Source: Gammaproteobacteria bacterium
GTDB taxonomy: Bacteria > Pseudomonadota > Gammaproteobacteria > Immundisolibacterales > Immundisolibacteraceae
Assembly: GCA_003526065.1 (NCBI GenBank)
Contig: DQBD01000046.1
Span: 553 to 8,312, forward strand
DNA length: 7,760 bases
Reading direction: 5' to 3'
How positions within the stretch are numbered: the stretch's first letter is position 1; each line of letters opens with the position of its first letter. The position numbers and the translations under genes were made by a program. Below, in pieces: positions 5,291-7,760 of the stretch. The notes beneath the pieces were generated by a model. It did not search any database and was not told the DNA's origin. It saw only the letters and a program-made list of their open reading frames with translations.

Positions 5291-5898
5291 GGCTGCGCCT
5301 CCCCGAACCAGCGGTTTTCCAGACATTCGCGCAGCCGCAGCCGCGCGCGGTGCAATGTCACATGCAGATTGGTCTGCGAAATCCCGAGCACCTTACACAT
5401 CTCATCGGCATCCAGCCCGAGAAATTCCCGCATCATGAAAGCCCGACCCTGGCGAGGCGGCAGGCCGTCCAGGCAGACGGCGAAAATCTGCCAGAATTGA
5501 TCGTCCTGGAAGCTGCCCTCGGGATCACCCCACTTCCGGGGCAGTTCCTCGGCGCGCCAGTGCCCCGTCTCATCGAACAGCTGATCGAGCCACTCGTCGC
5601 CGCCGGCTTCATCATCGCTCACACGGCTTGGCTCGACCCAGCGCCGACGCTGACGCAGCGCATCGATGATCTTGTGCTTCAGGATCCCGAACATCCAGGT
5701 CTTGAAGGCCGCCTGTCCGCGATAGCCCGCCACGTTCTTCAGCGCGCTCACCAAGGCTTCCTGTACGACGTCTTCCGCCAGATGCGCATCACCCAGCTGC
5801 AGGTGGGCGAATTTCAGCATCCGGCGGCGCAGGTCTGCGATGAAAGCCGGATCCTGCAGGTAGTCGGGGGCCTCGAAGGGGGCGTCGGGTGACGACAT
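5284..5898 (-). CDS. ECF-type RNA polymerase sigma factor
   Basis: This 204-residue group 4 (ECF) sigma factor has only regions 2 and 4. Region 2 spans about residues 20-86, with LGDAHLAEDVVQEALVSALK (35-54), YRGQAAFKTWMFGILKHKI (59-77) and IDALRQRRR (78-86). A variable acidic linker (DDEAGGDEWLDQLFDETG) follows. Region 4 spans about 143-196: LDGLPPRQGRAFMMREF and the helix-turn-helix EMCKVLGISQTNLHVTLHRARLRL (166-189, of which ISQTNLHVTLHRAR is the recognition part). The ATG at 5898 begins MSSPDAPF; no alternative start lies close upstream, and the ribosome binding site is weak. It overlaps its anti-sigma gene by seven bases. This compact sigma subgroup, paired with a small zinc-finger anti-sigma, accompanies DUF2282/DUF692/DUF2063 genes in other proteobacteria such as Neisseria, so control of the adjacent bufferin operon is likely though not proven. 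Confidence 0.92.
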   Translation of the reverse strand: MSSPDAPFEAPDYLQDPAFIADLRRRMLKFAHLQLGDAHLAEDVVQEALVSALKNVAGYRGQAAFKTWMFGILKHKIIDALRQRRRWVEPSRVSDDEAGGDEWLDQLFDETGHWRAEELPRKWGDPEGSFQDDQFWQIFAVCLDGLPPRQGRAFMMREFLGLDADEMCKVLGISQTNLHVTLHRARLRLRECLENRWFGEAQPC

Positions 5899-6039
5899 CG
5901 TCGAACATCTCGGTCGGCGTTGAACAAGGCTGAACAGCGGCAAGGCTCTAGCGTACCCTATCCCGTCGCGGCCGCCCTGCGTCACCGCAAGCCGGAGCGC
6001 CGGCCGGCTCCCGCCAACCCATCCCGTGGAGCAACGCTC

Positions 6040-6855
6040 ATGCAGACCCTCGAGGCGCTGGAACGAATCGCCCGCGAGGCCGGCACCATCGCGCAAACCG
6101 CCCGCGCCGAAGGCCTTGCCGTCACCGCCAAGGCCCAGGGAGAGATCGTGACCTCGGCCGATCGGGCCGTCCACGTCGGCCTGCTGACGGCGTTCGCCCA
6201 CCACTTCCCCGGTCTGCCCCTGCTGACCGAGGAAAGTCCGCGCCACGATGTTCCGGACGGTTCGTTCCTGGTGGCGGATGAAATCGACGGTACCGCCCCG
6301 TTTTCGGCTGGATCGGCGCAATGGGGAGTGATGCTGGCCGGCATGGACCCGGCGCCACGCCACGCCGTGATCCACCTGCCGGACCTGGGCGTCACCCTCA
6401 CCGCAGCACGGGGCGAGGGCTGCTGGCTGAACGGCGATCGTGTCACCCTGCGCGGCGGTGACGCGCTCGGCGACGCATTGCTCGGCGCCGAATTCAACAA
6501 ACGCTTGCGCCCAGAGGAATGGGCATGGTTGCAGCGACTGGTGGGGGCGACGCGGGCCGTCCGCGCCACGGCCTGTTCGGCGGCCAGCACCCACGAGCTG
6601 CTGAGCGGTGTCACCGGCCTGTACATCAACTTGCGCGGCGGCCGGATCTGGGATTTCGCGGCCCCGGCCCTGATCATCTGCGAAGCAGGCGGGCAGACCT
6701 GTGCGCCCGATGGCGGGCCGCTGGTCTGGGATCGGGTGGAAATGGGCCTGGTCGCCGGCGCCAACCGGGGGCTGCTCGACGCCGCCCTCGCCCTGCGCGA
6801 AGAGGCGCCGATGGCGGGGCCGGACGTTGCCCGTGACCCGGCGCGCGGACGATGA
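6040..6855 (+). CDS. Inositol monophosphatase family protein
   Basis: This 271-residue Mg2+-dependent phosphatase of the inositol monophosphatase/FBPase superfamily is cytoplasmic. Family motifs are in order: IVTSADRAV (residues 36-44), the metal-ligand glutamates in LLTEESP (61-67), VADEIDGTAPFSAG (78-91, the DxIDGT site, with D80, D83 and T85), WGVMLAG (95-101), GEGCWLNG (125-132) and IWDFAAPALIICEAGG (203-218), where D205 is the last metal ligand. The substrate cannot be told from sequence: inositol phosphate, histidinol phosphate, fructose-1,6-bisphosphate or phosphoadenosine phosphate are all handled by relatives. The ATG at 6040 is supported by GGAG at 6028-6031; an in-frame upstream start at 5920 is unsupported. 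It is transcribed divergently from the sigma gene, and its stop overlaps the start of the following acetyltransferase, so the two are probably co-transcribed. Confidence 0.9.
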   Translation: MQTLEALERIAREAGTIAQTARAEGLAVTAKAQGEIVTSADRAVHVGLLTAFAHHFPGLPLLTEESPRHDVPDGSFLVADEIDGTAPFSAGSAQWGVMLAGMDPAPRHAVIHLPDLGVTLTAARGEGCWLNGDRVTLRGGDALGDALLGAEFNKRLRPEEWAWLQRLVGATRAVRATACSAASTHELLSGVTGLYINLRGGRIWDFAAPALIICEAGGQTCAPDGGPLVWDRVEMGLVAGANRGLLDAALALREEAPMAGPDVARDPARGR

Positions 6856-7421
6856 CGCGCACACCGGTCACCATGCCCACGAAGCGCCTGCTGCTGCGCC
6901 CATGGCGGTCAGCGGATCGGGCGCCGTTCGCCGCGCTCAATGCCGATCCCCGCGTCATGGAATATTTCCCCACCGTGCTCGACCGGGCGGACAGTGATGC
7001 CTTGGCCGATCGCTGCCAGCGGCTCATCGACACGCAGGGCTGGGGATTCTGGGCGGTAGAACACCGGCAAACCGGCGCGTTTCTGGGCATGACCGGCCTG
7101 AATGTCCCGTCGGCCGAGCTGCCTTGTTCGCCCTGCGTGGAAATCGGCTGGCGCTTCGCTCACCCGCATTGGCGGCAGGGTTTCGCCACCGAAGCCGCGC
7201 TCTGCGCGCTGAACTTCGGCTTCGAGCGGCTCGCGCTGACCGAGATCGTCGCCTTTACCGCGGTCGGCAACCAGCGCTCGCGAGCGGTCATGACACGCCT
7301 GGGCATGCACGATGCCCACGAACCGTTCGATCATCCCGCCATCGCGCCGGACAGCCCGTTGCGACGGCTTGTCCTCTACCGCCTGTCGCGGACGCAATGG
7401 TTGGCCGGCACGCCGTCCTGA
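6852..7421 (+). CDS. GNAT family N-acetyltransferase (RimJ/RimL-like)
   Basis: This 189-residue acetyltransferase has the layout of RimJ/RimL-type GNATs, which transfer acetyl from acetyl-CoA to protein N-termini or small amines. The N-terminal strand is TKRLLLRPWRSADRAPFAAL (10-29), then DPRVMEYFP and GWGFWAVEHRQTGAFLGMTG. Acetyl-CoA-binding motif A is visible as VEIGWRFAHPHWRQGFATEA (96-115), with the pyrophosphate loop R108-Q-G-F-A112. The C-terminal motif is AFTAVGNQRSRAVMTRLGM, where the NxxS segment and the LGM turn are typical. The substrate is unknown. The ATG at 6852 overlaps the upstream stop (ATGA), indicating coupling with the phosphatase; an ATG seven codons in is an alternative. 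Relatives are often annotated simply as GNAT proteins, and I would not go further. Confidence 0.92.
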   Translation: MTRTPVTMPTKRLLLRPWRSADRAPFAALNADPRVMEYFPTVLDRADSDALADRCQRLIDTQGWGFWAVEHRQTGAFLGMTGLNVPSAELPCSPCVEIGWRFAHPHWRQGFATEAALCALNFGFERLALTEIVAFTAVGNQRSRAVMTRLGMHDAHEPFDHPAIAPDSPLRRLVLYRLSRTQWLAGTPS

Positions 7422-7441
7422 GCACCGCTACGGCCGCCAAC

Positions 7442-7496
7442 ATCCAGAAGAGCCTGCCTCGGCTTCAAAAAGTCATCAGGGAGCATCTGGATTTTT
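7442..7496 (+). terminator. Weak candidate terminator after the GNAT gene
   Basis: ATCCAG (7442-7447) can pair with CTGGAT (7487-7492), followed by a short T run to 7496. An inner stem GAAGAGCC/GGCTTC (7447-7454 with 7461-7466, with a two-base bulge) lies in the loop. It sits 20 bases beyond the acetyltransferase stop and reaches into the end of the convergent gene. The loop is long, so the call is weak. Confidence 0.22.
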
Positions 7497-7760
7497 ACCC
7501 TGCGCCAGCAGTTCGTATTCGAGGATGAACTGATGCGCAGCGGCTTGAAATTCGGGCGGGATCGCGCCGCGATCGCGCAATTGCAACAACCGATCGAAAC
7601 AGAGGCGCGTATCCAAATAGGGTTCCAGCGACCTCGGATTCAGTCGGGGACGCTGTCGAGCTGGTCCGTTGCCGCCGAATACGACATTCTGCTGAAGAAG
7701 CTGTTTCAGCAGCTCGAGCAAGCCGGCGTCCGTCGATGCCACCGCTTCACACCAGCGCCG
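7476..7760 (-). CDS. Unrecognised protein, C-terminal part (runs off window)
   Basis: An open frame on the minus strand enters from the right edge and ends at 7476, giving 94 visible residues. A GTG at 7742 could start it, but the frame stays open upstream (RRWCEA before that codon) and no ribosome binding site is seen, so I read this as the C-terminus of a longer gene. I do not recognise the family. Visible features are a leucine/glutamine-rich helix LLELLKQLLQQN, a basic loop GNGPARQRPRLNPRSLEPYL, and a predicted helical end (RLCFDRLLQLRDRG, then FQAAAHQFILEYELLAQG). There is no signal peptide, membrane segment or cysteine cluster. Codon use is somewhat less biased to G/C at third positions than in neighbouring genes (several TTG, CAA and AAA codons). 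It converges with the acetyltransferase gene. Confidence 0.5.
   Translation of the reverse strand, partial: RRWCEAVASTDAGLLELLKQLLQQNVVFGGNGPARQRPRLNPRSLEPYLDTRLCFDRLLQLRDRGAIPPEFQAAAHQFILEYELLAQGKNPDAP

Noticed and set aside
5899..6864. Long upstream extension of the sigma factor frame antisense to the phosphatase gene
   Set aside because: ECF homology begins at the ATG at 5898; the upstream part is antisense to a well-supported enzyme gene.

Overview
The window is GC-rich, densely packed proteobacterial chromosome, most like a gamma- or betaproteobacterium. This rests on gene content (urease, a YghU-type glutathione transferase, a YccU-type CoA-binding protein, a bufferin operon with DoxX, an ECF sigma factor with a zinc-finger anti-sigma) and on a strong G/C bias at third codon positions. 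No genus can be named from the sequence alone. Gene identities below come from reading motifs by eye, not from searches.

Layout. 1-323 (+) is the C-terminal end of the urease alpha subunit (ureC). 382-815 (-) is a decayed ccdAB toxin-antitoxin locus, with frame disruptions in both genes and a truncated toxin. 963-1376 (+) is a YccU-type CoA-binding protein. Convergent to it, 1400-2251 (-) is a YghU-type glutathione transferase. The 280-bp divergent region 2252-2531 is the main regulatory stretch: it holds an AT-rich inverted repeat, a candidate ECF-type promoter and a terminator-like leader hairpin. 2532-5062 (+) is a four-gene operon: a DUF2282 secreted peptide (bufferin precursor), a DUF692/MNIO enzyme, a DUF2063 partner and a DoxX membrane protein. 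Meeting it tail to tail, 5898-5075 (-) is an ECF sigma factor overlapping its zinc-binding anti-sigma factor. Divergent from those, 6040-7421 (+) is an inositol-monophosphatase-family enzyme overlapping a GNAT acetyltransferase. 7476-7760 (-) is the C-terminal part of an unrecognised protein that runs off the window.

How the genes work together. The central system is a bufferin RiPP cluster (also described as gigABCD). A Sec-targeted, cysteine-containing peptide is modified in the cytosol by the MNIO enzyme BufB with its partner BufC, then exported to the periplasm, where bufferins are known to bind copper. The adjacent sigma/anti-sigma pair is the obvious candidate regulator, since such pairs accompany DUF2282/DUF692/DUF2063 genes in other proteobacteria. 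A TGTAAG-N16-CGACTA element upstream of bufA fits an ECF promoter. The divergent glutathione transferase may contribute thiol redox chemistry, but that is only inference from position.
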